From Deferribacter desulfuricans SSM1 (GTDB taxonomy: Bacteria > Chrysiogenota > Deferribacteres > Deferribacterales > Deferribacteraceae): a stretch of 64,000 nt of DNA. Location: positions 124,001 to 188,000 of the forward strand of contig NC_013940.1 of the NCBI RefSeq assembly GCF_000010985.1, written 5' to 3'. Made by a program: the position numbers and the translations under genes. The first letter of the stretch is position 1. Each line of letters opens with the position of its first letter. Below, piece by piece: positions 8,600 through 17,135 of this stretch. Below the pieces are notes generated by a model. That model had not been told where the DNA came from. It searched no databases and worked only from the letters and a program-made list of their open reading frames with translations.

Positions 8600-10114
8600 T
8601 TAACAAATATTATTTAATAAAAACATTAATTTTATATTATCATTCAGTAGTTTATAAAATTTAATTTGCTTAAGTAATATCTTGCCTCGTTTAGATGAAT
8701 GTAAATTTCTATTTATTAATGTAGTAGGTTTTTTAAATAGTTTTAAATAAACTAATGCTTCTACATTAGGATCTATTTTTGAAGAATTTTTATTAATTAA
8801 ATAATCAGTAAAAGTAGAATTAAAAATAGATTTATAATTACATATTTTTTTTGACTTAATTAAAAAATTATTTTTAAGTGCTAATTCATTACAAATATAT
8901 GAGTTTCTACCTCTAGGAAGTTTTAATAAATCATAATCAATACATACAAGCTTTGTCTTTGTATAATTTTTTATTATTGTATATAAAACACTGTCTTGTT
9001 CATAATCAATTAACTTTAAAATTTCTTTATCATAAGTAATCCAACCATTTTTTGCTTGTGTATGTGCTACTGTTAAACCTTTTTTATCTGCTAATTTTAA
9101 GATTTCTTTGTCTTCAGTTATCCAACCATTACGTGCTTGTTCATGAGCTACGGTCCAGCCTTTTTTATCAGCTAATTTTAAAATTTTCTTATCTTCAGTT
9201 GTCCATTTATTACGTGCTTGTTCATGAGCTACGGTCCAGCCTTTTTCATCTGCTAGTTTCAAAATCTCCTTGTCTTCAGTTGTCCAACCATTACGTGCTT
9301 GTTCATGAGCTACTGTCCAACCATGTTTAGTTGCTAATTTTAATATTTCTTTATCATTTGTAGTCCAACCGTAATAAGCTTGTTCATGGGCTACTGTTCG
9401 ACCATTATTATCAGCTAATTTTAAGATTTCTTTATCATTAGTTATCCAGCCTTTTTTTGCTTGTATATGTGCTACTGTAAAACCATCTTCGTTAGCTAAT
9501 TTTAAGATTTCTTTGTCTTCAGTTATCCAACCATTACGTGCTTGTTCATGAGCTACGGTCCAGCCTTTTTTATCAGCTAATTTTAAAATTTTCTTATCTT
9601 CAGTTGTCCATTTATTACGTGCTTGTTCATGAGCTACGGTCCAGCCTTTTTCATCTGCTAGTTTCAAAATCTCCTTGTCTTCAGTTGTCCAACCATTACG
9701 TGCTTGTTCATGAGCTACTGTCCAACCATGTTTAGTTGCTAATTTTAATATTTCTTTATCATTTGTAGTCCAACCGTAATAAGCTTGTTCATGGGCTACT
9801 GTTCGACCATTATTATCAGCTAATTTTAAGATTTCTTTATCATTAGTTATCCAGCCTTTTTTTGCTTGTATATGTGCTACTGTAAAACCATCTTCGTTAG
9901 CTAATTTTAAAATATCTTTATCTTCAGTTGTCCAACCACGTGATGCTTGTTCATGAGCTATGGTCCATTTATTATCATACTTAGTTAATTTTAATATTTG
10001 TAGACTATAAAAATAATAACCGTTAAATATTAATACGTATACATCAGAAAAAGTAATTTTTTCACCTGAATTAAGTTTTTCTAATATTAATTTGTATTTT
10101 TCTTCATATGTCAT
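8600..10114 (-). CDS. VAH-repeat family protein, 12 repeats, largest member
   Basis: 504 aa. Twelve 27-residue units of very regular sequence (GWTVAHEQARNGW, TTEDKEILKLA). Five consecutive units are duplicated as an apparently exact 405-bp tandem repeat (9090-9899). A degenerate unit and the constant C-terminal domain follow (FLIKSKKI, then IKFYKLLNDNIK...NIC). The N-cap is atypical (MTYEEKYKLILEKL). A GAGGTAT Shine-Dalgarno lies just before the ATG. Its C-terminal domain resembles that of the 49370-50188 gene (shared NRNLHSS and GKILLK). Confidence 0.9.
   Translation of the reverse strand: MTYEEKYKLILEKLNSGEKITFSDVYVLIFNGYYFYSLQILKLTKYDNKWTIAHEQASRGWTTEDKDILKLANEDGFTVAHIQAKKGWITNDKEILKLADNNGRTVAHEQAYYGWTTNDKEILKLATKHGWTVAHEQARNGWTTEDKEILKLADEKGWTVAHEQARNKWTTEDKKILKLADKKGWTVAHEQARNGWITEDKEILKLANEDGFTVAHIQAKKGWITNDKEILKLADNNGRTVAHEQAYYGWTTNDKEILKLATKHGWTVAHEQARNGWTTEDKEILKLADEKGWTVAHEQARNKWTTEDKKILKLADKKGWTVAHEQARNGWITEDKEILKLADKKGLTVAHTQAKNGWITYDKEILKLIDYEQDSVLYTIIKNYTKTKLVCIDYDLLKLPRGRNSYICNELALKNNFLIKSKKICNYKSIFNSTFTDYLINKNSSKIDPNVEALVYLKLFKKPTTLINRNLHSSKRGKILLKQIKFYKLLNDNIKLMFLLNNIC
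9090..9899. repeat. 405-bp tandem duplication of five repeat units
   Basis: 9090-9494 and 9495-9899 appear identical on reading, and identity runs about ten bases further at the right end. The unit length, 405, is five times 81 bases, so frame and repeat phase are kept. Confidence 0.9.
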
Positions 10115-10238
10115 AGTATACCTCTAAGTTATAATATATCTTAAATCATAATACAATTTAACAAATATTTTTATCTACTTTTATATATAACAAATATAAA
10201 CAAATATAATTAGTTAAAAATAAATAAAATATATTTAA

Positions 10239-11135
10239 TTAACACATATTAATAAGTTTTATATTTTTCTTTATTAAAATATTCAGTGTTTTATAAAAAT
10301 TATTATACTTTCTCATTTTTTCTGTTTTAAATTTATTAAATTTTTTAGGTACAGTTTTATAAATATCTTTAATTAATTTTGCTTCTATAATCATTTCTCT
10401 AGTATCAAAAGATAAAGATAAACTATGAGAATTTAGAATTATAATACCAAATTTTAAAAACCATGCAGGTAAATCTTCTTGTTGTTTTTGTAATAAAATT
10501 TTTTTTAATAAAATTTTTTTGTATTTAAATGTATAACCACTACTATATATCATAACATGAGCAATAGATACATTATTTTCATTTGTAGATATATTCCATA
10601 CATTAGGTTGGGTAAAAATATATTTATTACGAGCTAAAGAATGCATAACTGTCCAGCCATCATTATCAGCTAAATTTAAGATATCAGAGTTTAAAAACAT
10701 AACATCTTTATTATTATTTGCAATAATATGAGCTACGGTAAGTCCTTTATTGTTTTTAAGTTTCAAAAGCTCTTCATCTTTCGTTATCCAACCATGTTCT
10801 GCTTGAATATGTGCTACAGTGTGATTGTTATTATCTTTTAGTTTAAGTATATTTTTATCGTTAAATTTAATTCCACATTTTACTAATTCATGAGCAACTG
10901 TCCAACCGTTGTTATCCGCTAAACTTAATATTTCAAAATCCTTAAAATCAGTAAATCCATATTCAACCATATAGTGTGCCACAGTTTTACCATTATAATC
11001 TTTTAATTTAAGTATATTTTTGTTAAAAGTAATCCAGCCTTCATCAGCTAATTGATGCGCTAAGGTATATAACCCATTAAAAGATTCTTTCAGTTCTTTA
11101 ATCTTGTATTTTTTCTCCATTATCTGTTTTTTCAT
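10239..11135 (-). CDS. VAH-repeat family protein, 7 repeats, divergent
   Basis: 298 aa with a TAGGAG Shine-Dalgarno. Seven units (TLAH, TVAH, TVAH, TVAH, TVAH, TVMH, SIAH), less regular than in the 8600 gene. Then GYTFKYKKILLKK, IEAKLIKDI and the tail NNFYKTLN...INMC, where Met replaces Ile before the terminal Cys. The N-terminus (MKKQIMEKKYKIKEL) resembles the 5638 gene, defining a second N-cap subtype. Confidence 0.85.
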   Translation of the reverse strand: MKKQIMEKKYKIKELKESFNGLYTLAHQLADEGWITFNKNILKLKDYNGKTVAHYMVEYGFTDFKDFEILSLADNNGWTVAHELVKCGIKFNDKNILKLKDNNNHTVAHIQAEHGWITKDEELLKLKNNKGLTVAHIIANNNKDVMFLNSDILNLADNDGWTVMHSLARNKYIFTQPNVWNISTNENNVSIAHVMIYSSGYTFKYKKILLKKILLQKQQEDLPAWFLKFGIIILNSHSLSLSFDTREMIIEAKLIKDIYKTVPKKFNKFKTEKMRKYNNFYKTLNILIKKNIKLINMC

Positions 11136-11203
11136 ATCTTGCTCCTATTTTGTTTCTATATTTGTTCCTATAGTGTGTTTTAGTGTGTTTAGTATTATTT
11201 TTA

Positions 11204-11776
11204 TTAGCATATATAATTATTTAAACTAATATAAAATTTTAACATTTGATCTAATTTATTATAAAAATCAGCCTGAAATCTTATTTTTTCTGTATAATAC
11301 ATTAAACTTGTTGGATGTGTAATTTTGGAAATTAAATTATTTGTGTTTTTAAGTAATTTGACAGCAAATAAACCATCAGTTGCCAGGTTGTTTAAATTAG
11401 GTTTTTTGTAATAGTTACAAAATACATATATTTTGTCATTATTTTTTAATAATAAAATTTTCTTCCATTTAAAAGGATACGCATTTCGAAAATAATTTGC
11501 TTTTGCTAATATGTGTGCTACTGTTTCACCATATTTGTTTCGTAGTTTAAGTATTTCAATATCGTTAGTATTCCAGTTTCTTTCTGCCATTTTATGTGCC
11601 TCTGACCAACCAATATCATTGGATAATTTTAGTATTTCTTTAGCATTTGTTACCCAATCATTTACTGTTTGTTCGTGGGCTATTGTCCAGCCATATTCAT
11701 TTGACAATTTTAATATATCTGGATCATTAAAAATATGTCCTTTTCTGACTAATTCTACAATTTTTAAATATTTCAT
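11204..11776 (-). CDS. VAH-repeat family protein, 3 repeats
   Basis: 190 aa. Starts MKYLKIVELVRKGHIF with GAGGT upstream. Three units (GWTIAHEQ, GWSEAHKM, GETVAHIL), then YPFKWKKILLLKN, VKLLKN and the tail DFYNKLDQMLKFY...NYIC. The short array shows that repeat number ranges from 2 to 12 while the C-terminal domain is kept. Confidence 0.85.
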   Translation of the reverse strand: MKYLKIVELVRKGHIFNDPDILKLSNEYGWTIAHEQTVNDWVTNAKEILKLSNDIGWSEAHKMAERNWNTNDIEILKLRNKYGETVAHILAKANYFRNAYPFKWKKILLLKNNDKIYVFCNYYKKPNLNNLATDGLFAVKLLKNTNNLISKITHPTSLMYYTEKIRFQADFYNKLDQMLKFYISLNNYIC

Positions 11777-11868
11777 ACTTTTATTTTACCTCATGTTAGT
11801 TATATTAGTTAAATTCTAAAATAAATGTTAACATAAGTTATTAATATTTCATATATTTTTTATTGTTG

Positions 11869-11997
11869 CCAAAATATGTGCTACACTCTAGCCGTTATTA
11901 TCAGCTAATTTTAATATGTTTTTATCTTTAAAAAGCCCCCTTGTTCTGCCATTTTATGAGCTATTGTCCAGCCAGTTTTATTTTTCGGTGATAATAT
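11869..11997 (-). pseudogene. Remnant of a VAH-repeat gene
   Basis: The minus strand encodes TGWTIAHKMAEQGG, then needs a one-base shift to read GFFKDKNILKLADNNG, then an in-frame TAG where Trp is expected, then SVAHILA. No start, stop or C-terminal domain is left. It lies in the 378-base gap upstream of the 11204-11776 gene; I see nothing else in that gap. Confidence 0.75.
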
Positions 11998-12154
11998 ATT
12001 CCTAAGAGACATTATAAAATTAACCTCTAATGTATGTATTAAGTTTACATATTTAATTATAACAGATAAATAAAACATAAATAAATTTAAAAATTAGTGT
12101 TTGCAATTTAAAGTTTCTGATGTATTAAAAATTGAAAAAAGTAAAGGAATTTAT

Positions 12155-12475
12155 ATGAATTATAATAATATATTTTTTAATAAAGAAATTAATGAAGAGA
12201 TTGATAAAAAAATAAACATATTAATAAATGATATCATTAAATTGTTACAATTATATCAATTTTATCCTGTATATAAGAATAAATATATCTATAACGACGA
12301 AAACAATGATAAGTTTATGGCAATATCTATACTTTTACAAAATAAACAATTAAGAATAGAAATTAACAAAAACAATAAAACCGATGTTATCAATATTCCA
12401 TTTCATCAACTTGTTTATCCATATGTAATTCTCCATGATTTAATACAAAATTTCCAAGATCATCTTACAAAATAA
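12155..12475 (+). CDS. Unknown small protein
   Basis: 106 aa from the ATG at 12155, preferred because AAAGGA lies 6-7 bases upstream; a TTG at 12101 would extend it by 18 residues but has no ribosome site. Lys/Asn/Ile-rich with no recognisable motif. The general pattern (short helical N-terminus, then a strand-rich stretch near RIEINKN) resembles the 13406-13681 gene in size and composition only. Confidence 0.5.
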   Translation: MNYNNIFFNKEINEEIDKKINILINDIIKLLQLYQFYPVYKNKYIYNDENNDKFMAISILLQNKQLRIEINKNNKTDVINIPFHQLVYPYVILHDLIQNFQDHLTK

Positions 12476-12599
12476 AAACCTATATTGCTGTAAATCATAT
12501 AATATTAAATAAGAATAGTGTTATTAAAATAACAATTTTTTTTTATTTCATATTTTTCTTAAAATTAAATTTTATATAATTTTATTTATAAATATTAAA

Positions 12600-12941
12600 T
12601 TAACTATTGTTATTAGTTGTTATTTTTATATTAGTATCAACTGCTAATAATTTAATAAATAAATCAATTATTAAAGGATCTTTAATAATTTCATTTCCGT
12701 AAATTGTACTTAATTGAATTTTGTTTATACTTTGAGAATTATTATCTTTATAAAATTTAATAAAAACTTTTACTTTTTCTTGATTACAGTCAATCTCAGA
12801 AAGTTGACTTATACACTTATATAAATTAGGTTTACTTATAATATTAATTGCAAATTGAGGATAGTAGATAACTTGTTCAGCAAAACTTATAGATGTTAAC
12901 ATGAAATTAAGAATAGCAACTAATAACATGATATTTCGCAT
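12600..12941 (-). CDS. Small exported protein, unknown
   Basis: 113 aa. The N-terminus is a clear signal peptide: basic MRN, hydrophobic core, and a likely cleavage site after SISFA. The mature part has two Cys (YKCISQ, IDCNQ) that could form a disulfide. GGGGTG precedes the ATG. It stands alone on the minus strand between plus-strand genes. No family recognised. Confidence 0.65.
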   Translation of the reverse strand: MRNIMLLVAILNFMLTSISFAEQVIYYPQFAINIISKPNLYKCISQLSEIDCNQEKVKVFIKFYKDNNSQSINKIQLSTIYGNEIIKDPLIIDLFIKLLAVDTNIKITTNNNS

Positions 12942-13165
12942 AATTCACCCCTATTTTTTTAATATACTTATTATTTAACTTTTAATTATTAAATTATTAT
13001 TTTTTATATATAACAAAAAATAAATAAAAATTAAAAATTTAAATTTAAAAATAACAATTTTTATTAATTAATTTTAGCTTATTTTTAAAATAAACCATAT
13101 ATTTGTTATAACTTATACAGATGAATGTTTAAATAAAGTTTGAAAAAAAAGTTTGAGGTGAAATT

Positions 13166-13317
13166 ATGATTTATACATAACTAAAATTACAGATGAGGAT
13201 AAATATAAAATTGAACAGTTTCAAAAGGATTTCGAAATAGACAAAGATTTAAATAATGAAATTAATTATACGTTTGAAGAAGTTTATCAATATGAAAGAG
13301 AGATTTTTAAGTTATAA
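13166..13317 (+). pseudogene. Small broken gene (frameshift after four codons)
   Basis: A good start (GAGGTG, 6 bases, ATG) reads MIYT then TAA. Shifting by one base gives ITKITDEDKYKIEQF and a further 32 or so acidic, protein-like residues to the TAA at 13315. One missing A would restore about 50 aa. This is either a decayed gene or a one-base sequence error. Confidence 0.5.
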
Positions 13318-13344
13318 TTTATATAGTTTTATAATTAAAATAGT

Positions 13345-13373
13345 TTGACATATGCATAAAATTATTGTATAAT
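13345..13373 (+). promoter_or_regulatory. Sigma70 promoter for the 13406 gene
   Basis: TTGACA at 13345 and TATAAT at 13368 with a 17-base spacer, both consensus. It ends about 30 bases before the ATG. Confidence 0.8.
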
Positions 13374-13405
13374 ATATTAATAAAACAAGAAGGATGTCGA
13401 ATATT

Positions 13406-13681
13406 ATGTATACAAAAATAAATAATAATATTCAGTTATTATATAAAACAATAGAAAAAGTAAATGAGTTAGAGTCAACAATTATAACAGATATAATTAA
13501 TATTTTAGATAATATAATAGGAAATAAAGATATTTCATACATTATAACATTTACAGATAATAAATTTGAAATAGAGCTAAAAAATAATAAATCAGCTTAT
13601 AGTGATTTCTTTTATATAGATGAAAAAGGATTAGATTTAAACAAATTGAAAAAAGTTATTAATAAAATATTAAATAAATAA
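13406..13681 (+). CDS. Unknown small protein
   Basis: 91 aa from the ATG at 13406, preferred over the ATG at 13394 because AAGGATG then sits at a normal ribosome-site distance. Acidic, helix then strands (DISYIITFTDNKFEIEL). First gene behind a consensus promoter; the radical SAM gene follows 31 bases later and is likely co-transcribed. Confidence 0.6.
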   Translation: MYTKINNNIQLLYKTIEKVNELESTIITDIINILDNIIGNKDISYIITFTDNKFEIELKNNKSAYSDFFYIDEKGLDLNKLKKVINKILNK

Positions 13682-13712
13682 GAATAAATTAATATAAAAC
13701 AGGAGATTTTAC

Positions 13713-15260
13713 ATGAAACTTATTAATTATCAAATAGGAAACAATACTAATTCTTCTTCATCTCACTGCTTAGTTTATGTAAAAAAACCTAAAGATGTAA
13801 AAGAAGATGTTAGAAGTGTCTATGATTATGGTGGGTATACATATGGTTGGAACTGGTTCGTATTAACCAGTAAAAATGAGAAAATTAAATATGTACTTTC
13901 CAATTTACGATATTTTTTGGGAAACCTGAAGAAAAAAGCATTAGACCATATGATTAAAGAATATGGTTTTAACGATAAAAAATTTATTAAGTCTTACCTT
14001 GAACAAAAAGATATCTCTTTTGACCATGCATCTGTAATAGTTGTGGAAGGGCAGGAAAATTTAGACAATAACAGTAAGTTTAAAATATTTCAGGTACTGG
14101 CCAAGCTATTTCTTGATGATTACACTGTGGTTGTAGGTGGTAATGATGATTATTGCGATGAAGATGATTATTGTGATGAAAATGTTATTAATAGTTTAAC
14201 TAAAGAAAAATCTAATATTAAATTTGATTATAGTTTTAGTAAGTTAAAAGTATTAATAAATAAATATCATATAACTATTATGATTGGTAATAAATATCGT
14301 TTTACATACTCTGATTTTAATAGTATTGAAGATTTAATAAAGGCATATATTAATGATGGTGAACTACCAATACCATCTCTGATTGACTTAAAGATAACAA
14401 ATAAATGTAGTAACAACTGTCCTATGTGTTATCAAAATTCAACAAAAGAAGGTAACCACTCATTTGTTGATCTAACAGATTTTATTAAAAAACTCGCTGA
14501 TATAGGTGTTATGGAGATTGCAGTGGGTGGTGGTAATCCTATTGAACATCCATTTATATGGCATATGTTATACCATGGCAGTCATTATATTAAAATTAAT
14601 CTTACATTAAAAGCTATTGATTTTAAAAAGTATGTACATTATGCAAAAGAAAATAACCTACTCTTTTATGCTCGTCATCCTATTGGTTTTGGTGTATCTA
14701 TAACCGATTACAAAGATATTGATTTAGTATTTAATGCTCTAAATACAGTAGACGAATATGACATGGAAGTATTTGAGGATAATATTAACTTTCATTTTAT
14801 AGCTGAATTACATAATGAAAATACTTTTATTGATATGGTTGAAAAAATATCTAAAAAAGCAAGAGAAAAAGGGTTAGGTAATATTAATATTTTACTATTA
14901 GGATTTAAAGAAATAGGAAGAGGTAAAAACTTTAAAAAACATAAATGGAATCATGCGAATATATTAAAACAACTTAAAAAAATGGTAGATAATGACACTA
15001 TTACTTTATTTAATTGCGATACTTTATATGCTAGACAAGTTGGTAAAGAAACTCTACAAACTGTTTTTGGAAATAATATATTACAACAATTTTATACAGT
15101 GGAAGGGTTATTTAGTAAATATATTGATTTAGTAGATTTTAAAATTGCTCCAAGTTCTTATGAACAAGACAAAGGAAGTCAAGAATGGGGATTATTTAGT
15201 AAATTTAGTAAACTTGAAAAACTACTAAAAGATACAAGATTTATTAGTGATAAAAATTAA
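13713..15260 (+). CDS. Radical SAM protein with a long N-terminal extension
   Basis: 515 aa. A radical SAM core begins near residue 223. The [4Fe-4S] motif CSNNCPMC (C-x3-C-x2-C) uses Cys232, Cys236 and Cys239, followed by a Gly-rich AVGGGNP that should bind SAM. The first 220 residues are a separate domain starting with NTNSSSSHC, an N-terminal Ser/His pattern I associate with uncharacterised phage and plasmid proteins. An acidic DDYCDE segment is tandemly duplicated near residue 150. Substrate unknown; no SPASM-type Cys cluster or precursor peptide gene is evident next to it. Confidence 0.8.
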   Translation: MKLINYQIGNNTNSSSSHCLVYVKKPKDVKEDVRSVYDYGGYTYGWNWFVLTSKNEKIKYVLSNLRYFLGNLKKKALDHMIKEYGFNDKKFIKSYLEQKDISFDHASVIVVEGQENLDNNSKFKIFQVLAKLFLDDYTVVVGGNDDYCDEDDYCDENVINSLTKEKSNIKFDYSFSKLKVLINKYHITIMIGNKYRFTYSDFNSIEDLIKAYINDGELPIPSLIDLKITNKCSNNCPMCYQNSTKEGNHSFVDLTDFIKKLADIGVMEIAVGGGNPIEHPFIWHMLYHGSHYIKINLTLKAIDFKKYVHYAKENNLLFYARHPIGFGVSITDYKDIDLVFNALNTVDEYDMEVFEDNINFHFIAELHNENTFIDMVEKISKKAREKGLGNINILLLGFKEIGRGKNFKKHKWNHANILKQLKKMVDNDTITLFNCDTLYARQVGKETLQTVFGNNILQQFYTVEGLFSKYIDLVDFKIAPSSYEQDKGSQEWGLFSKFSKLEKLLKDTRFISDKN

Positions 15261-15324
15261 TTAATAATTATTTTTTAAATAATATTATATTTATGTTATA
15301 TTATATAAATATTAATAATAATTA

Positions 15325-15415
15325 TTGAGTGGGAGACACCCACAAAGTGGGAAAGGGGAGACACCCCTAAGTAAAGTAAAAAAAGTAAGAGCAGGGGGGC
15401 TTAAGCTCCCCTAGT
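15325..15415 (+). ncRNA. Candidate structured RNA or leader: three G+C-rich hairpins
   Basis: Three consecutive hairpins: GTGGG-AGACA-CCCAC (15329-15343), AGGGG-AGACA-CCCCT (15354-15368) and an 8-bp stem with a TTAA loop (15393-15412). The first two have the same loop. G+C content is far above the flanks. It lies 64-220 bases upstream of the small exported protein, so it could be its 5' leader, a separate small RNA, or a relic of an IS end. Confidence 0.45.
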
Positions 15416-15478
15416 ATTGAATATGTAGTAATTTTGTGCTTTAATATTTAAAAATAGAAAGAAAGGAAGGTGTTTAAA

Positions 15479-15824
15479 ATGAAAAAAGTATTTTCCACAT
15501 TTTTTTTTAATGTTTTTTTTATCTAATTTAAGTATAGCAGCGGAATGCTGGACTAAACTTCCAGAAAAAGAACGTGCAGTAAAAAAATCTGCAATTCGTA
15601 TGCTTCATTATTGTACGTTGGGAAAAATCCAGGATACAAAAGCTTGTAATAAGAGAAAAAAATTAGTAATAAGAAATGTTTCACGTGCTGGAGTTCCTGC
15701 TTTAACTAAATATTACGCTGAGAAGTGTTATGATGTATGCATGAATCCAGACTTATTTGTTAATGTTATGATTGAAGTTATAGATTTGGATTTTGGTGAA
15801 AAGTTTAATATTAAATTTAAATAA
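15479..15824 (+). pseudogene. Small Cys-containing exported protein; leader out of frame at a 9-T run
   Basis: GGAAGG and ATG at 15479 begin MKKVFSTFFF, then run out of frame after nine T (15500-15508). With eight T the frame becomes MKKVFSTFFLMFFLSNL, a textbook signal peptide ending near SIAA. It then reads into a 90-residue mature domain with five Cys (AECW, YCTLG, ACNK, KCYDVC). As given, translation could only start at the internal ATG at 15510, leaving a weak leader. A sequencing error, slippage-based switching, or a true mutation are all possible. Family not recognised. Confidence 0.65.
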
Positions 15825-15842
15825 AAAAGGAGGTTTGTATTA

Positions 15843-16133
15843 ATGGATAAAAAGATTACTATAACTAATATTATAAGATTATTTTTTCTTGTAGGACTTA
15901 TAGGATTATTTATATATTTAATATTTTATTTAATATTTTATTTAATTCCTTATAAAATATTCGCTCCTTTAATACCTCTTGCTATTGAAAATCCTGTAAT
16001 ATATATGCTTTTTTATATAGCTCTTATACTTTTTTGCATGATAACAAATGAATTAATAAAGTTAGCAGATCGAGAGAAAAAAAGACAAGAAGAGATACAA
16101 GAAAAAATGAATAAAGAAGAGATAAACAATTAA
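15843..16133 (+). CDS. Small membrane protein, two TM segments
   Basis: 96 aa, 18 bases after the preceding gene, with a strong AAAGGAGG. Two hydrophobic helices (about residues 10-35 and 48-68) are followed by a charged Lys/Glu/Arg-rich tail. Likely in one operon with the exported protein upstream and the tiny membrane ORF downstream. Function unknown. Confidence 0.65.
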   Translation: MDKKITITNIIRLFFLVGLIGLFIYLIFYLIFYLIPYKIFAPLIPLAIENPVIYMLFYIALILFCMITNELIKLADREKKRQEEIQEKMNKEEINN

Positions 16134-16145
16134 ATAACAGTAATT

Positions 16146-16301
16146 ATGTTCAGTAAATTTTTTATATTTTGTATTAATTATTCTTTATTTTTCATTATAA
16201 TGTTTTTTATAATAAGATGCTATAAAAGTTTTTTGTCTGATTTAAAACAGTATAAAAAAGATGCTAAAAAAGATGAAAAATTTAGAAAGTGTAATTTATA
16301 A
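16146..16301 (+). CDS. Tiny membrane protein, 51 aa
   Basis: Starts MFSKFFIFCINYS 12 bases after the upstream stop. One hydrophobic helix covers residues 5-23, then a Lys/Asp-rich tail (QYKKDAKKDEKF). The layout mirrors the preceding gene: TM segment plus charged tail. No clear Shine-Dalgarno, so it would rely on coupling. Its end overlaps the convergent SLOG reading frame by six bases. Confidence 0.4.
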   Translation: MFSKFFIFCINYSLFFIIMFFIIRCYKSFLSDLKQYKKDAKKDEKFRKCNL

Positions 16302-17127
16302 TTCAAAGTTGTTATTTGTATTATAAACAGGTTTTATCTTCTTATTTATTTTATCTATAAATATTTCAAAAAATTTATTTATATTATTTAATACTTTATT
16401 GTAATTATATAGTTTTTGAAGTCGATTACCTGCTATATTAATAACTATACTTTTATTTTTATTAATTTTATTGTTAGTATAGTCAGCTAATTCATTAGCA
16501 ATTGTTATTAAATCATCTGTATTTTTTTCTGATATTTTATCTAAAAGAAAAACTTTTTTATTTTTATTTTTACATTGCTTATAAGTGAATAATGTACCAC
16601 CATTTAATTGATCTGCAAAAATAAGAGTAATATCGCTGTAGGTTAAATTTAATACAGTTCTTTTGTTATAACTTATATTTTTTAATTTAACAATGCTAGT
16701 ATATTTTGAGAAATTATCTATTGTAATTTCACCAGCTTGATTTTTATATGTCGTAAAACCAGATAATGAAATTCTTTTACTACATTTAACTCTTAAATTA
16801 TCTATGATTTTTAAACCTTCATAATCTATTCCAGTTTGAAATCCTGAAATAAAACCGATATCATAATTTAAATAATCTTTAATAAATATAATATCATATT
16901 TATTTATATTTTTGTTAACATTTTTATATATTAAATTTATATTAACATCTTCATATTAACTGTTAAACCATGATATAAAAAATAAAATACCTTTTATATC
17001 GTGTATATTTAATCCACCATTACCAATACCAGGAAATGGAAGGTATATTTTACCTTTAATATTTTTTGTTTTTATTAAATTAAATAGTTCTAATAATGAA
17101 TTAGTAATTAAATCAATTGTTGATTTA

Positions 17128-17135
17128 CTTAAAAA
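17128..17135. repeat. 8-bp target duplication CTTAAAAA, left copy
   Basis: The same octamer is at 18455-18462, flanking the IS256-family element. The length is typical for this family. Confidence 0.85.

Noticed and set aside
8079-9735. Plus-strand ORFs rich in Leu/Ser/His opposite the VAH genes
   Set aside because: Antisense of the repeat units; they recur only because the repeats do.
8600-10114. Dense, regular DNA repeats that could suggest a CRISPR array
   Set aside because: The period is 81 bp, the repeats are imperfect, in frame and encode a repeat protein; there are no unique spacers and no cas genes.
15325-15415. c-di-GMP riboswitch in front of the small exported protein
   Set aside because: The conserved class I or class II core elements are not visible; only simple hairpins are.
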